Shown: piece after piece, positions 1-10,119 of the stretch
Layout: each line of letters starts with the position of its first letter
Numbering within the stretch: position 1 is the first letter of the stretch
Source: Pyrus communis
Taxonomy: Eukaryota; Streptophyta; Magnoliopsida; Rosales; Rosaceae
DNA length: 64,000 bases
Reading direction: 5' to 3'
NCBI RefSeq assembly: GCF_963583255.1
Contig: NC_084808.1
Location: forward strand, 16,237,725 to 16,301,724
Program-made: the position numbers and the translations under genes
The notes under the pieces: model-generated
Told to the model about the DNA's origin: nothing
Seen by the model: the letters and a program-made list of their open reading frames with translations, nothing else
Database searches by the model: none

Positions 1-775
1 TGTAGAGGGAGAACGAGCAGCCAATTTCGGTAAAATACTATGGATAGATCTCATAAGCTATATGGTTTTGTTGATATTAGGGATTAATTGGACCAGAGAA
101 TTATGATTTATGCTGTCCTAGTTATAAAATTTGAAAATCTTACTTTTACTTCCATTATCCTGATATAATTGTAACTGAGATTTTTCGAACAACTGCGTGT
201 TTGATTGAATGGGATTTAGAGAAGTAATAAGGTAATAGCTAACAAGCTGAGTAGTGTTCAACTGCTTGGTTAGCAGGGCACAAAAAGGAAGAGATGCATT
301 ACTTATGTAATTGGTTTAGAGGTGTTTTTGACGGGTCAGATTGTAGCGTACATATAGCTTGTATGATCCTGTGCGAACAAATGATTTCCTGAATGCAAGT
401 TACTTATTTCCTCTCTCTGTCTCTTTGCCTTGTTCGAGGGATTTGAAAATTCTAATTTCTGATTGAATATAATTTCTACTCTGTTATTAGTGCTGGTGAT
501 TCTTGGACACATAATTTGTATTCGTTCTTTACAGCATTCCATCAATCAATGCCTGATAGATTAGCTCCCTGTAGTCTGACGTCTCTATGTTTAGAGATGT
601 CTTCTGAGCCTGTTATTCAGTCTTGCTTCTCATTTTTCTCTGAGGCGTTTGTTTTCTTTTTACGCATTTCCTAAGAAGCTGCTTGATTGATTTATCAAAC
701 CTCTGTTTATAACCAAGACAGACTAGGAAGCTGTTTTTACGCATTTCCTAAGAAGCTGCTTGAAGAGATTTGAGC
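1..775. other. 5' flank and probable leader of the first RPB7-like gene
   Basis: No protein-coding signal is seen on either strand. The last 120 bases run straight into the ATG at 776 and hold a 30-bp direct repeat (see 657-763). The leader of the neighbouring paralogue is spliced, so this stretch may contain a leader intron as well, but I cannot fix its ends. Confidence 0.4.
657..763 (+). repeat. 30-bp direct repeat in leader, 77-bp offset
   Basis: The same 30 bases, starting TTTTTACGCATTTCC, occur at 657-686 and 734-763. The second copy ends 12 bases before the ATG at 776. Between them lies CCAAGACAGACT, which also occurs inside the coding sequence near 830. The pattern looks like a small local duplication that reached into the 5' leader. 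Confidence 0.85.
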
Positions 776-1345
776 ATGTTTTATGAAGTGGAATTGCTCA
801 GGGAAGTGGCTGTCCTTCCTGAAAATCTAGACCAAGACAGACTTGTATCTACAAGGACCGTTGTAACACGGCTTTTGGAGGATTTGTTAAGAGAGAAGGC
901 AGACAAGGATCTTGGATACTTTCTCGCGGTCACTGGCTTAAAGAGGATTGGGAAAGGAGGAGTTGTAGACACCTCAGGAGACGTGTTCTTCCCTGTAGTA
1001 TTCAATTGTCGCATGTTCCTACCTTGCAAGGGAGAGATCATGGAAGGAGTCGTTCATCACATATACAGGCTTGGGGTTTTCTTGCGATGTGGACCTATTA
1101 ATTACGTTTTTCTCTCCGCTCGGAAAATGCCAAACTTCCGCTATGTTGCTGGCGAAAGTCCAGTTTTCTTGAACGACGACCTTGCAAAGATAGAGAAGGA
1201 TGTTGTAATTCGTTTCAATGTGCTGGGAGTCAGATGGATAGAGATTAGGGATGATATAAGAAAGGAGTTTGTGATGCTTGCCAGTTTAGAGGGCGATTCG
1301 CTTGGTCCCCTTACGTTACCTGGTCCTGATGGACTGGATTTGTAA
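776..1345 (+). CDS. RPB7-like subunit of RNA polymerase II/IV/V (NRPD7/NRPE7 family, divergent paralogue)
   Basis: A single open exon of 189 residues. RPB7-family proteins pair with an RPB4 partner to form the stalk of RNA polymerase, which binds emerging RNA. In plants separate paralogues serve Pol II, IV and V. Residues 1-80 fit the N-terminal RPB7 domain (begins MFYEVELLREV; later DKDLGYFLAVTGL and GDVFFPVVF). Residues 80-175 fit the S1/OB-fold domain (GEIMEGVVHHIYRLGVFLRCGP, then KMPNF and ESPVFLN). The end, SLEGDSLGPL, is typical of the Pol IV/V branch, followed by an unusual short tail, TLPGPDGLDL. ATG 776 is chosen because it aligns with the paralogue at 4348. An in-frame TTG six bases upstream is not needed. 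The similarity to the next gene is clear but far from identical, so this is an old tandem duplication. Which polymerase it joins cannot be told from sequence alone. Confidence 0.85.
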   Translation: MFYEVELLREVAVLPENLDQDRLVSTRTVVTRLLEDLLREKADKDLGYFLAVTGLKRIGKGGVVDTSGDVFFPVVFNCRMFLPCKGEIMEGVVHHIYRLGVFLRCGPINYVFLSARKMPNFRYVAGESPVFLNDDLAKIEKDVVIRFNVLGVRWIEIRDDIRKEFVMLASLEGDSLGPLTLPGPDGLDL

Positions 1346-1929
1346 TTTTTCCAAATAATGAAGGTTTCTTCTGTAAATTAACTTGTGGGAAATCAATCTG
1401 GATTTCCTTTGTTGTGGAAATGAGAATATCAAAATCCTTTGTTTCATGTTATTTAAGCCACGTGAACTATTATTTACACACCGAAAAGACATCATGTACT
1501 CCTTTTGCATAAAAAACAAAAGAAGTATAATGAGCGTGTCATTGAAAAAGCTTTCAAATGCCACATTAATAAACTAGTTTATGTTCTACATGAACAATGA
1601 ATTACTTATTATAAATGAATTTAGGTCAGTTAATTACAATGATAATGTTTGCTTTCGTGCATCTAAGTTTGGAATTACGTTTCTATAAATTCAGAAATAG
1701 TTGTTCGTAAACTCCAATATAAATTAACAAATAGTTGTTGAACATTTTCCACTTAAGTTTGAATTCATAAAATATAGTATAAAAAGGGGACATTTCTTTA
1801 AAAAAAATTGAGTGGTGCCAATTATCCACGTGGCCGTCAGCAATGGAAATAGGTGGGCGTGACACATAAGGCATACCCAAAACAAAAACCAAGGAAAGTG
1901 TGAAGAGTCTATTTCTCCCTCGCCAATCG
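1346..1929. other. Intergenic region between the two RPB7-like genes
   Basis: AT-rich and noncoding. It should hold the 3' end of the first gene and the promoter of the second. A TATA-like AGTATAAAAAGG lies near 1777-1788, about 150 bases before the GC-richer, C/T-rich stretch that looks like the transcribed leader of the second gene. Confidence 0.5.
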
Positions 1930-4347
1930 CCACTCGCCAGTCACGCAGTGTGCTCGGCTCCGCTCAGCTGGAGGATCAGAGCCGTTGACTCAGTGAGTGA
2001 ACTCGTTCCTAGGGCTCCACGCGGTTGACCCACTCGCCGTCTGTCTCAGCCCATCCTCCAAAAGCTTCCGCTTTCTCTTGAAGGGGTTTTCGCCTTCTAA
2101 AGGTACGTGCTTTAAAGCTTTTGCAAACCCTAATCTTTTTGTGTGTGTGTGTGTGTGTGTGTATCAATGTATATGCATGTTTGTGCTTGTATTATTTTGT
2201 TGTTTGAGTAATTGGGTTTCACATATTTGAGAAATTGGATTTTGGTTTGTAGATTTGTGAAATTTGACTTCACCGTGAGTCCTTGAGCGAGGAATTTTGT
2301 GTTTTTGGTACTGAAATGCAGAGGTTTGAAGCACATTTGAATGGATGAAACAGCTAATTTGTGGTTTCAGAACCTCTTTGCGCTAGATATTGATAGATCA
2401 TATGAGGGAATGGGAAATGGGGTTTATGGTTTAGGCTTGATTTAATAGTGATTACGTTGTATTTTATTGCTTCACTTTGTTTTACGGCGGGTGGTTAGTT
2501 CTTACTAATGTGTATCAGTGCATGGGTTCCAAGCACCTAGCAGAAGGCGTGTACCTTAGTTTTCCACAACTAAACCAAGCTAGCAATGGCTGGTGGCGAA
2601 GGGATAAATTTTCCATCCTTTTCCGTCCTCGCTTTCATTTGCAATCTCCATATTTTGCTCACATTCTCACCTTAGGAAATGTGGGGTATTCATGTGCCCT
2701 CCCCTCCACTTTTTCGTAAAGAAAACAACTATATATACATAATATAGAACTGGTTTACGTTAATAAGCTTATAAGTTAATTGAGTTTAAACGACATAGAA
2801 ATATACAAAATTTGAAAAACTTAGTCATTAAACTTAGCAAGTAAGGATATACTGTATGTTTGTGGGCAAAGGGGGCAAGGATTGCCCTGGATTGGAAATT
2901 TTACCAAAATCTCCAACCCTACTCCTTTCCCCATTTATTTCACCAAAGCCCCTGGTAGGGGTTTGGTTACAGGCCTGTTGCCCAAAGCTCTGAAATGAGG
3001 TAGGTTGTGCGGAAAGTTCTTGATGCATTGTTCACCCTCATGCAGAGCTCTATGGTAGTCTGATGCAGAAATGAATCTGCAGACAATTTCCCTGAAGAAA
3101 GTCTCCTTCAGAGGTCTATATGTTTGACTGTTTCCTTACACCTCTGCTCTGATCTCAAATCTAAATATACATGATGACATTCATGACATGAGATAAAGAT
3201 TGACAAGTGTCTTATTTCAAGTTTTGTTTTCTTGGTAGGTCATTATTGTTAGTAATGAACGATGAATGAAAGGGGAGAGTGAGATGAGTTTCGAGGAACC
3301 AGGAGAGCATTCACTATCAGCTTCTATAACTTTACCTATTTTCTTATGTCTATTTACATTATAGAGAGAGATTCTTTTTTTGTGGTCTGTATAATAATTA
3401 ATAATACAGTTGCAATAGTCATACGATGATGTGGATGGTAAGGGGGATTGAGTTTCCAAATTGATTCCTATGATTGCATAGAGAGAAGTCAAGTGATAGA
3501 GACAACTGGACATTGAGCTTTGAGGCATGTGTAGAACCAGGGGAAAGAGTTATATTAGGTAGATTAAACACTCCCCTCACAAAAAAAAAGTGGGGCCTAT
3601 AGTTGAGCTGATGCAGCAGTTCTGCTCGGAGTATCTATTTTCCTCAAATGTGAGTATCTTGTTTCTTCAGAAAAGGAAAAGGGTTTGGGAAGAGAATAAT
3701 GAGAATAAAATGGGAGAGAACGTGCATGAAGGACCCAGCGTGAGTTATGGGAGAAGCATAGAAAATGTGGGGAAAGAAATATTGAGCTGATTCATCTTAA
3801 AAACGGACACTTGTTATGCTTATTTCTGTAATCCTTTGTAGCCATCTGAGGAATTTTGGAATAGTTGTGCTGCTCTGCTCTTTCAGGATAGCAGGACTCA
3901 CTTAGTTCATTGTTTGGTTGCTCTTTACATGTTTTCTTTAGCTTTCTAGATTTTTTACAGTTGATGGTTTGGATACTCATGCATGTATATGTACTCGAGC
4001 CTTCTCTTAATTAAAGCTAGAAAGAATGATATGGAAACTTCATTCTCGATTTTAAATAGTAATGAATCCTTGAGAGATATTTTGGTGACATGGAATGGTT
4101 TAGAAACTGGTCTCCTGCCTAATTATTTGTTCAAATTGCAGTTTACTTCTAGCAAGATATTACTTGCAGTTGCTATGCCTTTTGTGAACAATCTTCTTTG
4201 AGCTCATTATTTTTTTACACACTGTGTGTTAATGGTTAACTTACACAGGGCAAGGACAGTGTGTGAGAAGAATTTTGGGATAAGAACTAATGTCGAATTT
4301 GGTTGCTGTTTCATTCTGTGGTTTATGATAGGTAGGAAAAAGCAGCC
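1930..4347 (+). other. 5' leader exon plus about 2.2 kb leader intron of the second RPB7-like gene
   Basis: A C/T-rich leader (about 1930-2102) ends in a strong donor, AAAG|GTACGT (intron starts at 2103). The first in-frame coding ATG is not until 4348. Just before it, a pyrimidine-rich tract and TTTATGATAG offer an acceptor near 4331. The intervening DNA is AT-rich and has no convincing ORF. The intron is inferred from splice signals and context only, without transcript evidence. Long leader introns are common in plant housekeeping genes and often raise expression. Confidence 0.6.
2141..2162 (+). repeat. (GT)11 microsatellite
   Basis: Eleven uninterrupted GT units, about 40 bases inside the presumed leader intron of the second RPB7-like gene. 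Confidence 0.95.
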
Positions 4348-4878
4348 ATGTTTCTGAAAGTACAATTGCCCTGGAACGTTGTAATCCCTGCTGAGAGCTT
4401 GGATATGAAAGGGTTGATGCTCCAAAAGTCAATTGTTATCCGCTTGCTGGAGGACTTTGCATCAAGAAAGGCAACCAAAGATCTGGGCTACTATCTCGCT
4501 CTCACAACTCTGGAGAGTGTTGGAGAGGGTAAAGTGAGGCAGCAGACTGGGGATGTTCTGTTTCCAGTTGTTTTTAGCGCGGTTACCTTCAAGCTTTTCA
4601 GAGGAGAGATTGCTGAGGGGGTTGTCCACAAGGTTCTGAAGCATGGAGTTTTCCTGAGTTGCGGCCCGGTTGAAAACATGTATCTCTCAAAGATGAAGAT
4701 GCCGGATTATAATTATGTGCCGGGGGAGAATCCTGTATTCATGAACAGCAAGATGTCAAAAATTGAGAAGGGCACCACCGTACGCTTCATTGTTATCGGA
4801 ACTAAGTGGCTTGAGGCACAAAGGGAATTTCAGGCTTTGGTTGGCTTGCATGCAGATTATCTCGGACCGGTTTCTTAG
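4348..4878 (+). CDS. NRPE7: RPB7-like subunit of RNA polymerase IV/V (NRPD7/NRPE7)
   Basis: A single coding exon of 176 residues, the usual length for plant Pol IV/V subunit 7. The N-terminal RPB7 domain covers residues 1-80 (begins MFLKVQLPWNVVIPAESLD; later KDLGYYLALTTL and GDVLFPVVF). The S1/OB domain covers about 82-170 (GEIAEGVVHKVLKHGVFLSC, then MKMPDYNYVPGENPVF). It ends in ADYLGPVS. The start MFLKVQLPWNV is, from memory of the family, the start of Arabidopsis Pol V subunit 7, so the assignment to the Pol IV/V branch is firmer than for its neighbour. In the family this subunit sits with NRPD4/NRPE4 in the stalk and acts in RNA-directed DNA methylation in the nucleus. The reading frame is intact. 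The ATG is preceded by a probable splice acceptor, so translation starts in exon 2 of the transcript. Confidence 0.9.
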   Translation: MFLKVQLPWNVVIPAESLDMKGLMLQKSIVIRLLEDFASRKATKDLGYYLALTTLESVGEGKVRQQTGDVLFPVVFSAVTFKLFRGEIAEGVVHKVLKHGVFLSCGPVENMYLSKMKMPDYNYVPGENPVFMNSKMSKIEKGTTVRFIVIGTKWLEAQREFQALVGLHADYLGPVS

Positions 4879-5992
4879 ATTGGTTCCCCTTTTTTGTAAG
4901 CAAATTAGGAAAGTGCTGTTCTTTTCTTATCATGACTTGGAAATGTACAACTTTAGCAATGCTGGTGATTGTTGTTGACCTTGTTACTGTAACTTTGGTA
5001 TGTTAATATCGTTTTGAGTAACTTGTGATCTCTTTTGTGTTAATTTTCTAGTCTTTGTTTTGCTGGATGCACTTTATAGATTAGGTTTTGCTCGCGCCTA
5101 ATGTTTTGTTTGTGTTTTGTTACCTTTTGAGACTGTTTTTAGCTGTTGTGCAATTCAAATCCCTTTCTTATAGCTCTTATTGAGAGAATAGGTTTATTTT
5201 TCGTGGTACTAATCAAAATCAAAATTACCCGACTGGTTCCCATGAGTCTTTTTAACTTTCAGATGTCTCATATGAATGCAGTTGATGAGTGCTGAACACA
5301 ACCTGTTAAAGTAGTTTGATTTGATGTGTTTGATTTATGACAGTTTAATTGTTAAGTCAGTCTCACTTGAAGGTGAAATGTACATTTGCAACAACATAAA
5401 TTTGCTTGGCTTATTGAAGAATTGCCGTGATACACCATTTGAAAGGCCAGACAAGCAAGCGAGCTCTTTGCATCGAGTTGGGAATCAACAATGGTGAGCT
5501 TAACAAGACACACACTATAGACTGCCCTGGTAAATGGCAAACTAGACAAGTTGTGTAAATCCCACTTCAAAATAGACGCAACTTTATTTTGAACAATTTT
5601 TTTTTGGATATAGGTGTTGTTTCTTTAAATATAGTCTCGTTACCAACTACTGCCCAATGTTCAAAACGCTACAATTTTTGAAGAACATCCGTAAAATAAG
5701 AGCAGTTATATTTTGAACAACTCTTTATATGTATCGAGTTGTTAACAACTACTATATATTTTATGTAAATACTTTGTACTTTGTTCTATTTAAATATTTT
5801 CTAAATATCTATGCACAATGTTTTCAACACATTTATTCCTTTACTCTTAACACTTAAATACAATACTTATAATCCATTTGACATTCCCATAGCAAAGCGT
5901 GCAGATCTCTAAATTAAAGTCATTGAACCATCTTATTGGTGTGGAAATAAAACCATCGTCCCACTCCATTTTTTGCAACATTTCATTTGCCT
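4879..5992. other. Intergenic, no gene seen
   Basis: 3' flank of the second RPB7-like gene followed by AT-rich DNA. No coding or repeat structure could be supported. If the SEO pseudogene to the right ever had its last exon, it should lie here on the minus strand, but I could not find it. Confidence 0.5.
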
Positions 5993-8625
5993 TTAATCCG
6001 CCCTTCTCCAAAGTTTAAACTTTCCGAAAGTGGCCTTCAAATTTTCCTCGTGCCTCTTATGAAGAGGCCAGGCCTTCATTCCTTGCTCTCGAATTAGAGG
6101 GAGAGCATCTAGATTTTTCACAGTACCTTGTTTGTTCATCACCAACTCCACAGGCTTACCCTTGAAATTCCACCTGTTCTCGATGAATTTGTTGCCAGCC
6201 GTTAAGGTCAACGAACACTGCACTATGTACCACGGCAACTTCCTTCTCAAGATCTCGAACTTGCTTCGCAGTTTATCAGTCCACTGCTTCACAACGGGGA
6301 TCCACACAATATTAGATTTGTCATATGCTTTTATTCCCTCATTAACGATCTTGAGAGCTTCCATCGGAACAACAACAACAGCAACAAATAGTTGTAGCTC
6401 AGCACTTCCATCGGAACCTGTTTAATTTGTAGGGTGAGTGTGTGATAAAAAAGTACTACAATTGGCAAAACCATTTGAAAAGAAATTTCAGAGACGGAAA
6501 TAAAACACGAGGACTAGCTAGTAATATAGTTATTAGTTATTCAAAAATGATCTAGTAGCACTGCATATGCACTGCCTCTAATTATTATACAAATACAAAT
6601 AGCATGCAAGAATTAATTAACAAATGATCAAGAGGAGCAATGTGGTTAGAAAGAAAGCAAACCGGATTGTTAGTCGAACCATCAATAAGTACGGTCTGCG
6701 TATTATCCTCTTGAAAAATTAACTTTATTAAAAACTCCATAGGCTCAGGCATGGTCATAGGACCTGAGCCGTAACCTCCTACGCAGAAAAACGAATGGAC
6801 AGTCACAATCTGAGACAAAAGGTTAATTTCTGTAGATTTGGTCGATTTTAGAAGAAAACTGGGATAGATCGAGTGGCTTCTCCCTGAAATCGAGCAAATC
6901 AATTGGTCTCAAATGAACGATTTTAAGATCTAATTTACAATAATTTTAGGTGTGAGAAATGAAGTTTAAGTTTTCTCGTTTGAGTTTTAGTACAATGCCT
7001 GTACAATATAATGTTATTTAGATATACAATTTATAATTGTATATATGCGAGACATATATGGTCAGTTTTGTGTCTACATATATAGCAATGTTAGTGCATT
7101 ACTTCGATCGTTATAATACTGGCATGTAGAAGAAAACTTACTCCTCACTAGCAAGACGGGCGACTTGATTCTCGCAAGCTACAACAGTTATGATCGACCA
7201 AAAGACACTTACAGCGATATTATCCACTGTTCATGCTTGGTACATCCTATGGACAATTATTACGAAGGGAATTCTTCCGTGGCGCAAAGATGAACTTTAC
7301 CGCATTTAATGTGCCCGTCATCGAGCTGTCTAGCTGAACAATTGCTTCGTTTTTTCAGGTTTGTAGGGTTCGATTAGGGTCGGGTACTTCTTTAAGGGTT
7401 GCCACTGACTTGCCAAGTTGGTAAGATTCTTCATATTCCAAAGCAAAATCCGCTAGCACCAATAATGCCTTCAACCCCCACGAATACTTTGATAGATTTC
7501 CAAGTGTTTCTAACGTTCTTTATTCGACGGCAATTTCATCACTTGATCCCTCGTATGAAATCTAAAGAGTAAACATCGTCAATTAGCTTTGCCACTGTTT
7601 ATAATACTTGTTTAATTCATTTTCATTTAGGATAATTAGGGATCCATTGGCATGTGCTATTCACACACCTCTTTTTACTTCTCATATACCTCTTGTTAAT
7701 TTCTATCTATTGATCTTCTTCAATTTATCCGATCTGACGATAAAAAATTAAAAGGGTGTGTGAGAAGTAAAAAGGGATGTATGATTATCACACCCCTTGA
7801 GATCTACCATGAAGATGTAAAGAGTAAATCATAAACATATTAATTTCTTGAGATAAGAAAAATCATCCTCTACACTTATGAAACAAAATATCGTTAGACA
7901 ATTATGATGATCTTGAAGATAAAAAGCTTACGATATGTATATGATTCTGACTTGAAAAAACAAATATATATGTTATGCAATCAATGACAATTAAAGAACT
8001 AGAGAAATAACATAAATTGTAATGCAGTTTAATGACCTCGCGACGCTTTGCCGAATTGGAGATAGAGGACTTAATATCACTTGGCTGTAGGCCCTGAACA
8101 AGTCATTCACAATTAATCATTATAAAAAGAAAACAGAAATTCTCGAGTGTATATCAATGTGTAACATATTGCTAAATTTAACCACTAAAGAGAGTTGCGC
8201 TCAAGGATACAAGAGAATTTAACGGATGGATTTGAATCACTACATAATCCTATTGTTAAGGTTTATTCTCACAAACAAGTTCGATAAGTTAATAAATTGA
8301 GAATAATAATTATCTTAGCTAGTAGCTAGCGTCATACCAGCAAAATATCAGAAATAACCTCGTTTGACCCACGATGATGACTTCAGTGGTGGACAAAAGA
8401 GAAGAAACGTCAGAGCTGGTATGTTCCTGAGGATGATCGGGAACATGAGTTGCAGAAGTGAGGTCCAAGATTTCGCTGTCAGATCTGCTAAACAGGCTCC
8501 TCGCTGTACCCTTACCGGCGGCTACGTTTCGCCGAGCAGTCCCAGCAATTACTGAGACATCATCCTTTCGTGGGATGCTTTCCATGATGCAATTACTGAG
8601 ACAACATCCTTTCGTTACTTTCCAT
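5993..8625 (-). pseudogene. Broken sieve element occlusion (SEO) paralogue
   Basis: Minus-strand pieces match successive exons of the intact SEO gene at 38919-42464. Exon 1 lies at about 8344-8585 (begins MESIPRKDDVSV; SLFSRSDSEILDL and ATHVPDHP match SLFTMSDQKIL and THVHAD). Exon 3 lies at about 7140-7570 (LSKYSWGLKALLVLADFALEYE, then VFWSIITVVAC). Exon 5 lies at about 6660-6780 (PEPMEFLIKLIF, then VLIDGS). Exon 6 is partial, 5993-6364 (NIVWIPVVKQWTDKLRSKFE, then NRWNFKGKPVELV). Damage includes an in-frame TAA in exon 3 just before RTLETLGNL, further stops after PDPNRTLQT and NNCP, loss of the start of exon 6, and no recognisable last exon, so the cysteine-rich C-terminus is missing. Exons 2 and 4 are not convincingly seen. 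The exon order is kept, so this is a duplicated gene that decayed, not a processed copy. Confidence 0.8.
7654..7793. mobile_element. Small foldback MITE, copy 1
   Basis: About 140 bp that folds on itself: the left arm reads CTATTCACACACCTCTTTTT and the right arm GTGTGAGAAGTAAAAAGGG. The same element occurs again at 9327-9462. I recognise it as a common type in Rosaceae genomes, though I cannot name its superfamily. It lies within the decayed SEO copy, between exons 1 and 3. Confidence 0.65.
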
Positions 8626-8628
8626 GAT
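8545..8628 (-). repeat. Tandem duplication at the start of SEO pseudogene exon 1
   Basis: A 44-bp unit (8545-8588) and a 40-bp unit (8589-8628) are near-identical, both containing GCAATTACTGAGACA and ending TTTCCATGAT. The unit includes the start codon, so there are two ATGs on the minus strand, at 8585 (the SEO frame) and 8625 (a ten-codon frame ending in TAA). Confidence 0.9.
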
Positions 8629-8707
8629 GATAATGTGGCTGACGAGAAAACTCTTGGGGATGAGAATGAAAGACTTATTTTCATGTTAGACATTACTCCT
8701 AAATATC

Positions 8708-8716
8708 CTATATATA
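8708..8716 (-). promoter_or_regulatory. TATA box of the SEO pseudogene
   Basis: On the minus strand CACTATATATAGGA lies about 125 bases upstream of the ATG at 8585. The intact SEO gene has its TATA box about 105 bases upstream of its ATG, so the promoter layout appears conserved though the gene is dead. Confidence 0.5.
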
Positions 8717-8726
8717 GTGCTTCTTA

Positions 8727-10114
8727 ACCCTAGAAGCCTTGTAGGGTGAGAAAAGTACTATTAAGAAAATATAAAAAAATGTTGTCAAAACTTAAAACCC
8801 TAATGAAACACTAGAAACGATGAACTTTGGCCAAAAAAAGCCATATAACACAGCGAAGTAGTGAGTTTAATCTCGTCGTCATATTTCAGAAATGACGGGT
8901 CATGGACCCAAATTGAACACCAAAGCCCAAGTCTGCAAAGCTTTGTTCTCGCTGCCCAATTTACACCTTTCAACATGATCTTCAATTTATTCCTCAATTT
9001 GATCTACATTATTGGTGAACCAAACCAACCTTTCAATCTATGAAATTCTTTTTCCTTCATCAGCGAGAAGGGAGACTCAGATTTGAAACTTCTTCCGACA
9101 TAAGGAAAAGAAATATAACTAAACTAACTACTATTTGTTCTTGTTAATTAATGCCATGATATTTTGATCTGTTTCTCAATTATTCAATAAAAAAAGAGGC
9201 TAAGACAAACTCAAAAAGTGATTACATACGAACCTGTTTATTGTTTGTTAGGAAAATAATGTAGTCGCATTCAAAATAGGTCGCTAAGGCTTTTATACCG
9301 GTTGGCATATAATAAGAAAAGAATAGTGTTATTTACACACTCATTTTTACTTCCAAAAAATCCTTGTTAACTTTTTGAGCATTGATTCTCTTAAGTTCAT
9401 TCGATTCGACATCTAAAAATTAAGAAGAATGTGTGTAGAAAGTAAAAATAGATGTGCATTGCAGTACCCTGTTGGAATCGCACAAAAACGACGCAAGGGC
9501 ATTGTACAAATACACCAGAAGTGATATGAAGGCCATCACTTAATTTGCTTGAAACATTTATGCATGGTTTATACTTAGTCAACATGTTCACGTGAAGCAG
9601 ATTAAAGATATGGTTGCCTATGTTGCACATAAAGAATGACTTGTATGACATGATTACACTGCTATATATATATAATGTTCTTTGCCAATTATATAAAAAC
9701 AGTGTTAGTTTCTCTTTATGTGAGACCTGGAACGCCATTGTAAGGATATAATTGTACTATACAAATTGCTCTCGTTGCACATGACATGCACCGACAGCCA
9801 CTAACAAAAGATGTGTTGAGCTGAGGGGTATGCCCATGGAATAAGAGCGAAATGCGAAATATTAGCTTGGTTTGTAATAAATAATGGTCCCAAATTCCGA
9901 ATAATTGAGTGAAGTTATGAATTCGTACCAGCATTTTGGACTTTGCAACTTTCACAAGTTAAAAACAAAAAACCTAACATTATTTTCAGTTGAATGGAAG
10001 ATGAAAGCTGGTATTGGCATGGGAGCCACACCTCAAAATACAAGTTATACAACTTAATAACAAGAGTCGATCAACGGTAGATATGGAATTTACGTTTAGG
10101 ATAGTATTGGTTGG
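8727..10114. other. Intergenic, AT-rich, one MITE
   Basis: No gene could be supported on either strand. It holds the second copy of the small foldback MITE (9327-9462) and ends at the target site of the solo LTR that starts at 10120. Confidence 0.5.
9327..9462. mobile_element. Small foldback MITE, copy 2
   Basis: Same family as 7654-7793: left arm GTTATTTACACACTCATTTT and right arm GTGTGTAGAAAGTAAAAATA, about 135 bp overall. The arms are more diverged than in copy 1. Confidence 0.6.
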
Positions 10115-10119
10115 CAAGG

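Noticed and set aside
770..775. TTG start two codons upstream for the first RPB7-like gene
   Set aside because: Non-ATG start in a eukaryote; the ATG at 776 aligns with the paralogue and the family.
8040..8100. Exon 2 of the SEO pseudogene
   Set aside because: The minus-strand translation does not show the expected conserved residues well enough to claim it.
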